Part shown: one piece after another, positions 11,656 through 22,244 of the stretch
Numbering within the stretch: the first letter of the stretch is position 1
Layout: every line of letters starts with the position of its first letter
Source of the DNA: Parus major
Taxonomy: Eukaryota > Chordata > Aves > Passeriformes > Paridae
Assembly (NCBI RefSeq): GCF_001522545.3
Contig: NC_031783.1
Location: forward strand, 4,028,532 to 4,092,531
DNA length: 64,000 bases
Direction: 5' to 3'
Position numbers and translations under genes: made by a program
The notes under the pieces: model-generated
The model's input: only the letters and a program-made list of their open reading frames with translations
Databases searched by the model: none
Told to the model about the DNA's origin: nothing

Positions 11656-11661
11656 GTAATG
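11656..11661 (+). promoter_or_regulatory. Splice donor CAG|GTAATG
   Basis: GTAATG directly follows the codon CAG that completes the 29-residue RBFOX N-terminal segment. The exon-side CAG and GTAA match the donor consensus; TG replaces GT at +5/+6, so the site is good but not perfect. It opens an intron that does not close within the window. Confidence 0.75.
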
Positions 11662-14600
11662 CAAGGCCGCTTCCAACAAGCAACTTAACTCTAGTGCACT
11701 TAGAGCAATAATTGGAATTTTTATGGTTGAGAAAGCAAACACTTTTAATACAGGCAAAAGCTCTCATGTAGTCAGTGAGAAGACAGTAGGAAATCAAAAA
11801 GATGGATCACCCTAATCTGTGTATTGACATCTCTCATGGCTGAATAAATGGTGTAGTTGAGCTATATTTGCTTGTATTGATTTGTCTGCTGTTTAACATT
11901 CATGCCTTTGCTTCACGAGGTTGACCACAGGGCAGAGGATTTGCTATCCATTCTAGGTTTCTGAGGGAGTCAGCATTCCCACGGCAGGTCAGAAGACAAA
12001 GTAACTTACCATGATGTGTTTAGGTTAAATGTTTTAGCACAGCAAACAGGAATAATGTTAAATATGCTTTAATTCATACGTTACGCGTCACACGGAATGA
12101 AAAAGGGGTTGTGGTTTTGTGTGTGTAGAAATGTATCACCTGCAAAGAATATTTATACACATCCTATTAATTCCTTTGAGCCCTCAAAGTGTAAGTTCTT
12201 GCTGCGGGGCAAGAGTTCTGTACATTCAGGAGTCAGCTGCCAGCTACGAGGTTGTTGTTGTGTTTGCTTTTGTTATTATTTAATTTTTATCAAAAAGTGG
12301 TGCTACTGAAGTGTCTTCTGTTAGACTTGGGATTCTGAATAAATCATGTAGATGCTAATGAAGCAATAAGTATCCTGTTGCTTACAGTGTGTTAGAAGGC
12401 ATTAGGAAAAGTCAGCATTTCTGAACCCTGACAGAACTGTACCTTCCAAGTGGCAGCTGTTAGATATTGTGCCACACACGTGTGTTAGGGCATTTCTGTG
12501 CTGTGCTAGGGATGGGTCAGCTCTGAGGGAGAGGGGAAACTTTCATTGTGCTCCTATACCCCAATGCTTTGCTGCCATAGAGGGGCAATCACAGCATCAA
12601 ACAGGTGGTTTTCCATATAGGTCCCATCAGTAATAGAAGACTGTGGGTTGTGTTCTTCAGGCTTAATATCAGGCACACGTGTCTAAAATAGAAATATAGC
12701 CGTTATCAGATATTGGGAATCTGTGTCTTGTGGGACATGCAAGCTGAGGCTGCTTTTTATGCAGTGAGACACATGCAGCAGGCCTTCGTATCCATTAGAA
12801 TTTGGGGGTGAAGGTCAGACACTGGAGCTCAGTCAGACCCTCTGCCATCCTGTCCAATAAATAATTACAAGCAAATCGTGCCTTTCACTCTATGCTGATT
12901 GATGTTGAAATTGCTTTTGAAAGTTCTCATAAGTTCCTGTTATAGATTAAGTGCCGGTGTAGGAAAAATAACTGCACCCAACTGAAATGGGTGAATGTAA
13001 TCAGGTTTAATGGACTCGAGAGCTTGTTGGGAATTAAATAACTATTGATTTGTTGGAAAGTTGCTGTCATTACAAAATGCCACTCTGAACACATTATCCA
13101 AGCAGATAGATTAGAAGAAAGGGCCCTTTGAAAATTTGGGATGCCTTATTTCAACCTTTTTCCTCTTCATTCTTTCCTTAGAAAGATATATCCAGGCCTG
13201 GGTTATTCCTTTAGCATAGATCTAAAAGAGTCAAGCAATAAGAACTGCTGAAATAAAAAATAGGTATGAGAGATGCAGTTGAAAAGTGGTTTTTTGCATG
13301 AATACTTCTCTAGTCTCTTGTCTTCTCTCTCCCTGATGTCAAACCTGAAAATGGCATTTTGGACACCAAACACATATTTGAGTTATTGTCCTAATGAGTG
13401 AATTACAGCATTAGATGGTTTGAGCAATTTGTCCCTCAGGATTTCACCTGCACTTACAGTATCTCTGGTCAGCTTATGACACCAGAATGCTTATTGTTTT
13501 TCTCTTAAAGTAAATCTAAATATCTAAAATAAATAATGCAAAGGACATTTGATAGGAACATTATATCATCCTCTTCTAAGCAGTAATTACATAACATTCT
13601 GAATTTTAGTGGAAATGATCTTCAAAATTATGCCTTGATAAACTGATTATGTAAATGGTTTTTTTCTGGGTTGCAGGTTAAGAACCACAGCCCTGAACTA
13701 TTTTAGGATATGAGGCAGTTTAAACATTTTATAGGATTATAAGATGCCACTTTATTTATTTATTTGCATGGATTTCTACAGAAAGTAGGTGCACCTCTGA
13801 TCAGGGATTCCCCGTGATTTCCAGCTGGGTTTATTCCAAGGTTGTGTATGAAAGCAGTGTAGAGCATTGCCCAGAGATTTAGGGACTATTTGGGGAGGGT
13901 TTTTTGTGTTTTGTTTTGCATAGTTGAGCCGGAGGGATCTCTGTGGAGCAAGGTTTGTTTTCAGAGGTCCTGCACCTTCAAGTGCTGTTTATTATTTTAT
14001 TTTATTTAATGCTGTGGATGAGCAGCTGCTCCAGCCTCTCCTAAATTCATCACTAAACCCTGCCTTTCACCCTCTGCTCGCTTCTGTCACTCCTCTTGTT
14101 TCAGAGCAGTGGAATGTGTGGAAAGCAAAAAAGGGGTGGATGCTGTGGGTACCTCCCTGGACATGCCATGTATGAGCACCCATGTGTTTTCCTAATTGTG
14201 TGTGTGTTCTGTTAAGGAGATTTGTATTCCTCTTACTGAGATGATGTGTTTGAGTGAGATGATGGAAAGTGAAATGCTCTTGTTCTTGGAGAGACACAAG
14301 GCCCAGGGTTACAGAGATGTTGATGTGTATTAAATTAAATATACATACAAACTTATTTCCCAGTAAATAAATATACCTTAAACTTATTAGAATGATGTCC
14401 AATGACTTAGTAAAGCATTTTTAGATGAGAAAATATCTTTGCCTCTTCCTTCCTTCTCCTCAGTAAAACTCTTTGAGAGAAAAAAAAAAAAAACCAAAAA
14501 AAACCAACACCTGAAAGTACAAATAATGCATAAATAGCTTTATGCCTCCTGTGGGTGGGGAGATATTTTCTGCCTTGGCACAAAAAGCCCACTGGTGGCT

Positions 14601-16534
14601 TCAGGGGCTGTCACAGCTCTGCTGCCACGAGCACCCAGGCAGGCTCACCGTGTGTGCTGAGGGGCAGCAAGCCCCACGCTGTGTCAAAACTGTCCTGCTG
14701 CTTCTCCTGGCAAGGAAAATGAAAAAAATGCCATCTAGGATTAAGTGGCAAAATCCAGGAAGAGGTTTCTTCTCCTGCCCTTGGTCCCCATCCCAGTTTA
14801 GTCATTGGACTCCCAGGGGGGAGCCCGTATGTCCGGACAGGAGGGTGTTGGATGGCAAAGGTCCATGTGCCTTGGCCAGGGTGTGCAGCATGGATGAGTG
14901 GCTGTGTACTCCTGGACCACCTCACCAGTTCTTAGAATAAATGTGAAACCAAGCTCCAGTCATCATTAAATTACAAAGTTTATTTTAAGGATGCACAATT
15001 CGGAGAATACTGTTAATTTATTAAATAATATCCAAGAGGTGATAAAAGCTCCATCTTTCATGGCTATAAACATAAAATGTTTGCAGTTGCTCTGTGTACT
15101 TGGAATGCTGGATTTATGATAAAATATTTTGAAAACACTCATGCGATAGATGACATTTTAATAATTGATGTTAATTTTTTTTTTTCATGGCTGGGTTTGG
15201 TAGCTCCATTTAGCAGATAAAGAGGAGTTCATAGGCATTATTATAAAAGTTATTAAAAATGAAATTGTTTAGACTTTTCAGCAAACTACTGGAAAGCTCT
15301 GGAAAAGAGAGACAGCTCTATTTTATAGAAAATGTGGAACTTTTATATAAGATTATAAAGATGGGATCATTTATGAATATGGTGAATATTTTGTAAAATT
15401 TGTTTTTATTTTGACATATTGACCAGAAAAATTCTATGAGTTCTGAGGGTTTAAGCTTGTGTTCTTTGTTAAAAAATTAATTGTTAGAATGAATAAGCTA
15501 AAACCTTCATTTTTTTCTGCTTATATTTGCTTATTTATGTAGTGGTAAAGGGGAGAGTTGGAGAAGAAAAAAATAAAGTAGGCTGGTGATTAACTATTTC
15601 AATATATTGGGAATCACTGTATTTTTAAGTATACTATTCTTAAGCTTAGATTATTCTGAAGCTACTTTGAGTTTGATTTTTTTTTTTCCCTGTGTATCTG
15701 ATTTTCCGTAACTGGTTAACCAGTGTGTTGGACTGACAACTGAAAAAGTGGTAATCTGGAGACTGTTCCATTTTATTTTAGAGCTGAGAGAATTGCCTAG
15801 AATATGCTGTGAAAAGTAATGGAAAAAAGACTTCATCACAGTGCCATCACTTTACCCATCTGGAAAATCCTTGTTTTAGTGCTGTGTTGGGAAGTGGGAA
15901 CATTGTGAATGTTTGTAGGTGTTAGTGTGCTAGGCTACCTGCAAAATCACACTTGCATTCCAGCAATCCAGGCTTGGGGAATGCTGTGGATTTGTTGTGT
16001 CACCTTAGATGAAAAAGGCTTTTGTAATTTGCTAGGTTTTATTTGAACAATAGATTTGAAATAGCAATGAGGAGAGGTTTGAGTTCTTCCAGTGCTGCCT
16101 GCAGTGGTGTATGGTTGTTTCTGTTGGTTTTAGATTATGATCTAGTAGAAAGCAGAGCGTAATTTCTGTTTGCATTGGCTGAATTGCCTCTTTGAAATGC
16201 AGTAAGTAGATTATTTAGCTTAAATGCAGATTTATTCGGGCTTGATTGTGTTGTTCTGTCTCTCCTGTTACTAGTACTGCACTCCCAGTGCTTTGTGAGT
16301 GGAGGATGAATACGTTTTACTGTTGCAATCACTTTACATCTGAGTGTGCATCTTGTCTCGATTTTGAGAGCCCATATCTAACATTTCTTCTCTGAGTCTG
16401 AGAGTTGCAAAGTTTTTTCTCCCTTTTGTATCAAAAGTGCTTTTAGCACATGTGAAATGGTAGTGTTAGTGATGAATATAGTCTGTATTGTTTTGATAGG
16501 TGAAAATTTTGTAAACAATGCTAAAATGTCTGGG
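11662..16534 (+). other. Intron of RBFOX-type gene, proximal part
   Basis: No coding exon is recognisable. Contents noted: a tight CpG cluster at 12079-12094, a short (TTTA)n tract near 13751-13764, an A-rich tract at 14480-14507, and a GC-richer patch at 14540-14940 whose 132-codon frame has no recognisable product. UGCAUG-type motifs occur at 13295 and 13765, at about the density expected by chance. Confidence 0.5.
14480..14507. repeat. A-rich simple tract
   Basis: Fourteen A, then CC, eight A and CC form a low-complexity tract. No retrocopy or SINE body is recognisable on either side, so it is not clearly a retrotransposon tail. Confidence 0.8.
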
Positions 16535-16914
16535 AATCATAGAATTGTTTCTTGGAAAAGACCTTTAGGATTATCAAGTCTGACTGTTAACCCAACACTG
16601 CCAAGTCCAACATTAATCCATGTCATTAAGTGCCACATCTACGCTTAATTTTTAATTTACCCTTCTTTAATACCTCCAGGGATGATGATTCAACCATTTC
16701 CCTGGGCAGCCTGTTCCAATGCTTGACAACCCCTTTCTAACATCCAATTTAAATCTCCCCTGGTACAACTTGAAGCCATTTCCTCTTGTTCTGTTGCTTG
16801 GGAGCAGAGCCCGGCCCCCACCTGGCTACAACCTCTTGCCAAGAAGTTGTGGAGAATGAGAAGGTTCCCCCTGAGCCTCCTTTTCTCCAGGCTGAGCCCC
16901 TGCTGCTTCTGGTG

Positions 16915-17588
16915 CTCCAGCCCCTTCCCCAGCCCTGGGCACACTCCAGCCCCTTCCCCAGCCCCTTCCCCAGCCCTGGGCACACTCCAGCCCCTTCCCC
17001 AGCCCNNNNNNNNNNNNNNNNNNNNNNNNNNNNNNNNNNNNNNNNNNNNNNNNNNNNNNNNNNNNNNNNNNNNNNNNNNNNNNNNNNNNNNNNNNNNNNN
17101 NNNNNNNNNNNNNNNNNNNNNNNNNNNNNNNNNNNNNNNNNNNNNNNNNNNNNNNNNNNNNNNNNNNNNNNNNNNNNNNNNNNNNNNNNNNNNNNNNNNN
17201 NNNNNNNNNNNNNNNNNNNNNNNNNNNNNNNNNNNNNNNNNNNNNNNNNNNNNNNNNNNNNNNNNNNNNNNNNNNNNNNNNNNNNNNNNNNNNNNNNNNN
17301 NNNNNNNNNNNNNNNNNNNNNNNNNNNNNNNNNNNNNNNNNGCCCCTTCCCCAGCCCTGGGCACACTCCAGCCCCTTCCCCAGCCCTGGGTAGCTCCACT
17401 CCCTTCCCCTCTGGTGCTCCAGCCCCTTCCCCAGCCCTGGGCAGCTCCAGCCCCTTCCCCAGCCCCTTCCCCAGCCCCGTTCCCTGCCCTGGACACACTC
17501 CAGCCCCTTCCCCAGACCCTTCTCCAGCCCTGGGCACACTCCAGTCTCTTCCCCAGCCCTGTTCCCTGCCCTGGGCAGCTCCAGTGTG
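16915..17588. repeat. 29/41-bp minisatellite inside the CR1, spanning an assembly gap
   Basis: The unit begins 'ctccagccccttccccag' and continues 'ccctgggcaca'. Consecutive ctccag starts at 16915, 16944 and 16985 are 29 and 41 bp apart, the difference being an extra 'ccccttccccag' 12-mer. The same units resume after the gap up to about 17588. One right-hand variant (17446-17486), 'agccccgttccctgccctgg' plus 'acacactccag', closely resembles the antisense CR1 block 'agctccgttgcccttctctgg' plus 'acacgctccag', so the array appears to be grown from CR1 itself. Copy number is unknown because of the gap. Confidence 0.85.
17006..17341. other. Assembly gap (336 N)
   Basis: Runs of N inside the minisatellite. 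Repeat units on both edges are alike, so the gap most likely contains more of the array. Its real length may differ from 336. Confidence 0.95.
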
Positions 17589-17932
17589 GATAGAGATACT
17601 GAGCAGAGCTCGTTCTGGAGCTGAGCCCTGGGCCATCCTGCTGGGGACCTGCTCCAGCTGCAGGCAATTCCACTGCCCTCTCTGGGCCTGGCCATCACCT
17701 GGTTTTTCACACACTGCACCCATCTAAGCCATGGTTTCCAGGACAGTTCAGTGGGAAATGTCAGGCAGACACCCCCAGCCTTTCCCTCACCCACTGAGCA
17801 GGTCCCCACCTCAGGAGGAGATGAGCTCAGTGAGGCAGGACCTGCCCTTTGAAGCCTGTGGTGGCAGGGCCTGATGGCTTCCTTGTCCTGTCTGTGCCTG
17901 TTGATGGCACTCGAGATGGTCTCCTCCATGCA

Positions 17933-20900
17933 GCCTCACATTAAATTGTTCTTCCTTTTAATCCATGGATCAAGCAGTGCAGCCAATAAGCATTGATGGT
18001 GAAACCTGTCAGCTGCTCTAGAGGCTGCAGACAGCCTGAAAGTATTTTATTGCCATTGCAGGAGTTCATGTTCTCTTAACTTGCCTTTATTTCTTTCTAA
18101 TAAGTGCAGATATCATCGAATACCTGGTGAGTGAACCCGCAGGGGCAAGAGAGAAGCTAATGCCGTGGAATGTCTTTCCCATTGACCAAAAAGACAATTG
18201 TATTAAGAAGAATAGCTTATCTAAATAGTCTTCAGCTAAGAAACAAGTGGTTACTCTGCCCTGCCACCTGCTTCATTCTCACTGGCCTTTATTTTGGAAG
18301 TCAGTGGGTGACATCATTCCAGTGGCTGAGGCAGTGCTGCATTACCTCTGTCAGCTCAGTCACTGCTGTGTTATAGTCAGGTATTGGCACCCACTCAACA
18401 GGCAGATATTTATTTTTTCCCCTTTTCCACTTCTGTATGTGATATCAGTAATAATGAATTTTAGACATGATGGTCTATAATTATGGTCACTAACTTGTGT
18501 GTTGGATAATGCAGTGTTTTAGTATGGCATAACTGGGAAAAACTCTGCCTTTCTGACTTCAGGGGTTTTTAGGGGGAAAAAATAAAAAATATTTGAGTTT
18601 GTAAGAAAAAAATAATATCTAGATATGAAATAGCTTTTATTAGGGTAAATTCTATTTATTTTTTCAACCCCTAAGAAAGACAAAGCTTTTAAGATTTGGA
18701 TTCTCTGTAAAAGCCAATTGTTTAAGAACAAGCCAGCAAGCTGATACTGCTGTTTCCAAGGATCTGGAATTTCAGCTGATTTTTTTTCTCTTTTCTGACT
18801 CATGCATAATCATCAGTAATAAAACTTCTGATGGCCAGATTATGACAGGAGATACAACTTTGAAGTTCTTTTGCTTTCAGTAGAATGATTCACAACTGAT
18901 ATAAAAATAAGCCTGTACATCTAAATATAGAACAGTCACTTTAATGGAGTTAGCTTGAATATTTCACCTATTTACCCTCTGATAAGTTATCCTGTGTTAC
19001 ACAAGCTAATGTTAGAAACCCAGTTCAAATACATCTTTTGGCTTGTCTGCTTTTTTTTAACTGAGGTGTGCAGGTAACTGTTTCTTCAGACCTGGTTTCA
19101 AAGAGGGTGTTGTAAAAGCATATGAAATGTCTATTTCAGTAGATCAGGTTGTGCAAAAAATATGGTAAGGGTGTAATTATTTCAAGTGTAAGTACTTTCA
19201 CCTGAACCAGTTGGAAATTGCATTTAAATGCTCCTAAGAGTGGTTGAACCACATCTGGCAAATATTTGACAGTCAGATATCAGAGATAATTTGGAAAATG
19301 TTGGGGGCTGTTTTTTTCATGGCAGGTCATGAACACTGTAAATATATAATTGGAAATTGACCCAGGTAAATTTTCCATGTCAGACTTTCTACCTGTGTTT
19401 CACAAGACACACGTTACTGTGCATTAGGGTAAATTCTGATATCCTGGTTCCTTCTCTTTCTCTAAGGAACAGTTGCACAAGTAGAGCTTGGAGAATGACT
19501 TGAATTTTCCAATTCTGATGGATTTAATAAATCAGAAAAGAATAGAATTTTTAAACCTACATGTTGTATTGTTGCTGTCCTAGGTGAGAAGAAAGTAAAA
19601 GTCTCTTGCCTACGTATTTGAGAGTCAGGATGGTTCAGGCTCTCACTTTATTTGAGGCCTTGAATTAAATAAAACATGGTGCATTTCAAGGAGTGTTAGT
19701 CATCAAGGAAAAGTTATTCAGACTTGGCTAAGTATTTTTCTGTAGAAGCAACTTCTTAAAATAAGGCTAAAAGTACTCAAAGCAGTGAACTTATCAGAAC
19801 TATGCTTATTTTTATTTTTTTTTTATTCTGAGGGAGTAAAATTATGATTTAATAGTTATATCCCAAAGCTTTTTCATCTTATAGAGCTGGAAGTACACTT
19901 TTTTGTTTCTGTTCTCACTTTGCCATATTATTGCAAAGCATGTAGTGCCCTCCTGTTTGCTAAATAGTAGCATTTAAAAGTCACAGAGGAACAAATGGCA
20001 GGGTGTTCATATATTGGTTTGTTACGGTAAATGTCTGTGACACTTTGCTCTCTCTGTGCTGTTTCAAGGTGTAGTAGATTCGGTGAAATGCATCTCCAGA
20101 CATCTTTAGACATGTAAGCTTCAAAACATCCAACCCAGGCAGAACAGTGCTGCCAAAATGCAAATCCAAGGGTTTCTCTGCGAATTACCAGCAGCTGTGC
20201 AGGTGCACATCAACTTTCTTTATTTTCACTGACAGGAGTGCTGAATATGAGCATGTTTCAAACACTTTGAGAACAAATCATAGTGACACTTGAAACCAAG
20301 AAAGAGGAAAAAGGGAATTTCCAAACATTTTATTTCCATTCTAGGGAAAACCTAACAATTATGTTAAAACAGAACCTAAACATGGGTGAGTATTCCAAAT
20401 AGAATAATAAGAACAGGTTTAGAAAAAGAAACAGTCAGGCTTTTGAAAAGCTATAGCCCTGTATTTGGCTAAAAGCAAGATGACATTTAGTTGGGAAATA
20501 AAAGGTGACTAGAGGTGAGGGAAAGCACATCTTGCTGCATTTGTGAATGATCCTGGAGATAATAACACAGAATGAATCATTCTTGTTTTCCCTGCTCGCC
20601 TCAGTGTGGTGCTGAGTGAAGTGAATGAGCAAACCTGAGCAGTCCTTTGCTACTCCCTGGAGATAACTTTGCTCTGTCAGGGCAGCTCAGGGGATCCGGC
20701 TCAGCTGGATCTGAGCACTCTGCACAGTGGGACCTGCTTCACATGAGTGAGAGCAAGCTGGAAGGGGTTTACCCTCTGTGCAGAGGGATTCCTTATTCTC
20801 TAAGTGTTGCATATGTATTTTATGTGTACAGGATTTGTCTTGATGTTATTTTTGGGAGATTTGGTTTAGTTCTTGACCACTTTATTTTTGTTTCTCTGAT

Positions 20901-22099
20901 ATATTAGAACTTGCTTATGCAAAAATATTTTAGAGATACATTTTTTATATTTTGAGAAATAAAAAACAGCTTTTAATGAAATAAGCTCACTTTTGCTAGA
21001 TTTGCTTTCTCTTTGACATTGAATTGTACTGGAAAATGGTATATGAATAATTTTTTAAAATTAGTTTACATCTTGCTAACAGCTGAGGTACAGAGAGAAG
21101 GTAAACCTCTAAAACTGTATTTCAGTACTCAGAATGAAAATATTTTCACTTCAGTTACTAAAAATGAAAAAAAAAATCCTTAAAACATGAGCAATATTAG
21201 AGCCATCAAAAACCACCAGGATGGAAGAGAATTCTGACTGTTTATATACAAAATCCAGAAAAGACAAATTCTTAAGGGTCTCCACAAAATTTGGCTCTAT
21301 AGAAGAGGCTGAGCCATACTTGAAGAGGTCAGATCCCCTCAGTATCTTGAATAATTTATATTTTGTTATGGATTTGTGGCAACTAATGACTACAGAGTAG
21401 TTTTTAAGTTTGTGGTGCCTGGAAATTGTCTGTTGAGGTCCATGCTATAGAGAGCATGGGTTCACTCTTTGATCTTCATTCCAAGGGAGGTTCCTTTCTG
21501 AAATGCAGCAATCTTTTCTACCTAGTCCTGAGACAGAAGCAGGAGAATGAGCAATCCAACGTGTTCTGTTGTGACAAGTCACGCAACAGTCTGCTCTGAG
21601 GTGAGCATGGAAAACACAGCACCAGCTCTCCTCTCACTGAGGGAAATGAAATAGAATTGGAACAACCCCTCCTTCTGGAACACAGGAGTAAATTACACTT
21701 TTGATTATTGCTTTTTTAAAAAATCTTAGCTGTAGACACTGAGCTGTTTAGGGGGAGGGAGGTGCTTATCTTTTTTTGCTTTTTGGCCTTACGTTTAAAA
21801 GCAGTAAAAATCAAACTTGAAATCCTGAAACTATCTTAAATTGTGACCAACTCTTAACAAAATCTGTCTTCCGTGTTCTCTTTCTCTTCTAATTTAAAAC
21901 ATAAATATCTGTCTCACTTTTGGTACCCAAATACAAGGGGATTTGAGGCCAGCTGAAACACAGCAGCTGGGGTTAGGCCCAGTTCTTAAAAGACCAGCCA
22001 GACTTTGGCAAATTGTTCTTCCTCCTCGATGTTCCCCTATCAGCTCAGCTCTGGTGTTTCCCATTCATTTTTAAATAGTGTGTGCAGAAATGACTCAGT
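17933..22099 (+). other. Intronic stretch, no recognisable gene
   Basis: AT-rich unique sequence with only short chance frames. No repeat family was recognised. A mildly GC-richer patch near 20.6-20.8 kb holds an 86-codon frame without recognisable features. Confidence 0.5.
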
Positions 22100-22244
22100 G
22101 TAGTTCCAAGTTTGTTTGCTCGTTCAGAATCTTAAATATACAACGGAGGCAAGCATTGTGTCTAGATGTGTATAAGAGACAGGTAGTTCCAAGTTTGTTT
22201 GCTCGTTCAGAATCTTAAATATACAACGGAGGCAAGCATTGTGT
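22100..22244. repeat. Perfect 62-bp direct duplication flanking Tn5 mosaic end (artefact)
   Basis: Bases 22100-22161 and 22183-22244 are identical over all 62 positions (each begins gtagttccaag and ends aagcattgtgt). They are separated by 21 bases that are CT plus a full Tn5 mosaic end. A biological duplication around a synthetic transposase end is not expected; this is best explained by library adapter carried into the assembly with the adjacent sequence written twice. The true genome probably has one copy. Confidence 0.9.
22164..22182 (+). other. Tn5/Nextera 19-base mosaic end (sequencing adapter contaminant)
   Basis: AGATGTGTATAAGAGACAG is an exact, full-length match to the hyperactive Tn5 mosaic end used in tagmentation libraries. 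It is preceded by TCT, which equals the last three bases of the opposite mosaic end as it would appear in a mate-pair junction adapter. A chance exact match to 19 bases in this window is negligible. No other copy on either strand was noticed. Confidence 0.93.

Larger units (their letters stand above)
16535..17932 (-). mobile_element. CR1 LINE, ~1.4 kb antisense, interrupted by a minisatellite
   Basis: The left end (from 16535) is the complement of a CR1 3' terminus: 'aatcatagaattg', 'ggaaaagacctttaggatta', 'cctccagggatgatgattca', 'ccctgggcagcctgttccaa', then the 'cttgaagccatttcctcttg' and 'agcctccttttctccaggct' blocks. The right side (17600-17932) continues into the CR1 ORF2 C-terminal part: 'gctgagccctgggccatcct', 'tctctgggcctggccatcac', 'cccatctaagccatgg', 'caggacctgccctttg' and 'gatggcactcgagatggtct', all familiar antisense CR1 blocks. 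Together they show one long CR1 copy whose middle has expanded into tandem repeats and an assembly gap. The original ORF2 is broken by the expansion and by scattered changes, so no active protein is expected. The right end is approximate. Confidence 0.85.

Noticed and set aside
13295..13770. TGCATG (RBFOX-binding) motifs downstream of the exon at 13295 and 13765 as evidence of autoregulation
   Set aside because: Both are more than 1.6 kb from the exon, and the motif occurs across the window at about chance density.
16690..17929. Long frames of 248-367 codons on both strands with proline/glycine-rich repeats
   Set aside because: They run through 336 N and through a tandem repeat of CR1 origin; the open frames come from the gap and repeat periodicity, not a gene.
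22100..22244. A genuine transposon insertion with target-site duplication
   Set aside because: Natural Tn5 target duplications are 9 bp, the element body is absent, and the sequence is the engineered mosaic end; artefact is the better explanation.
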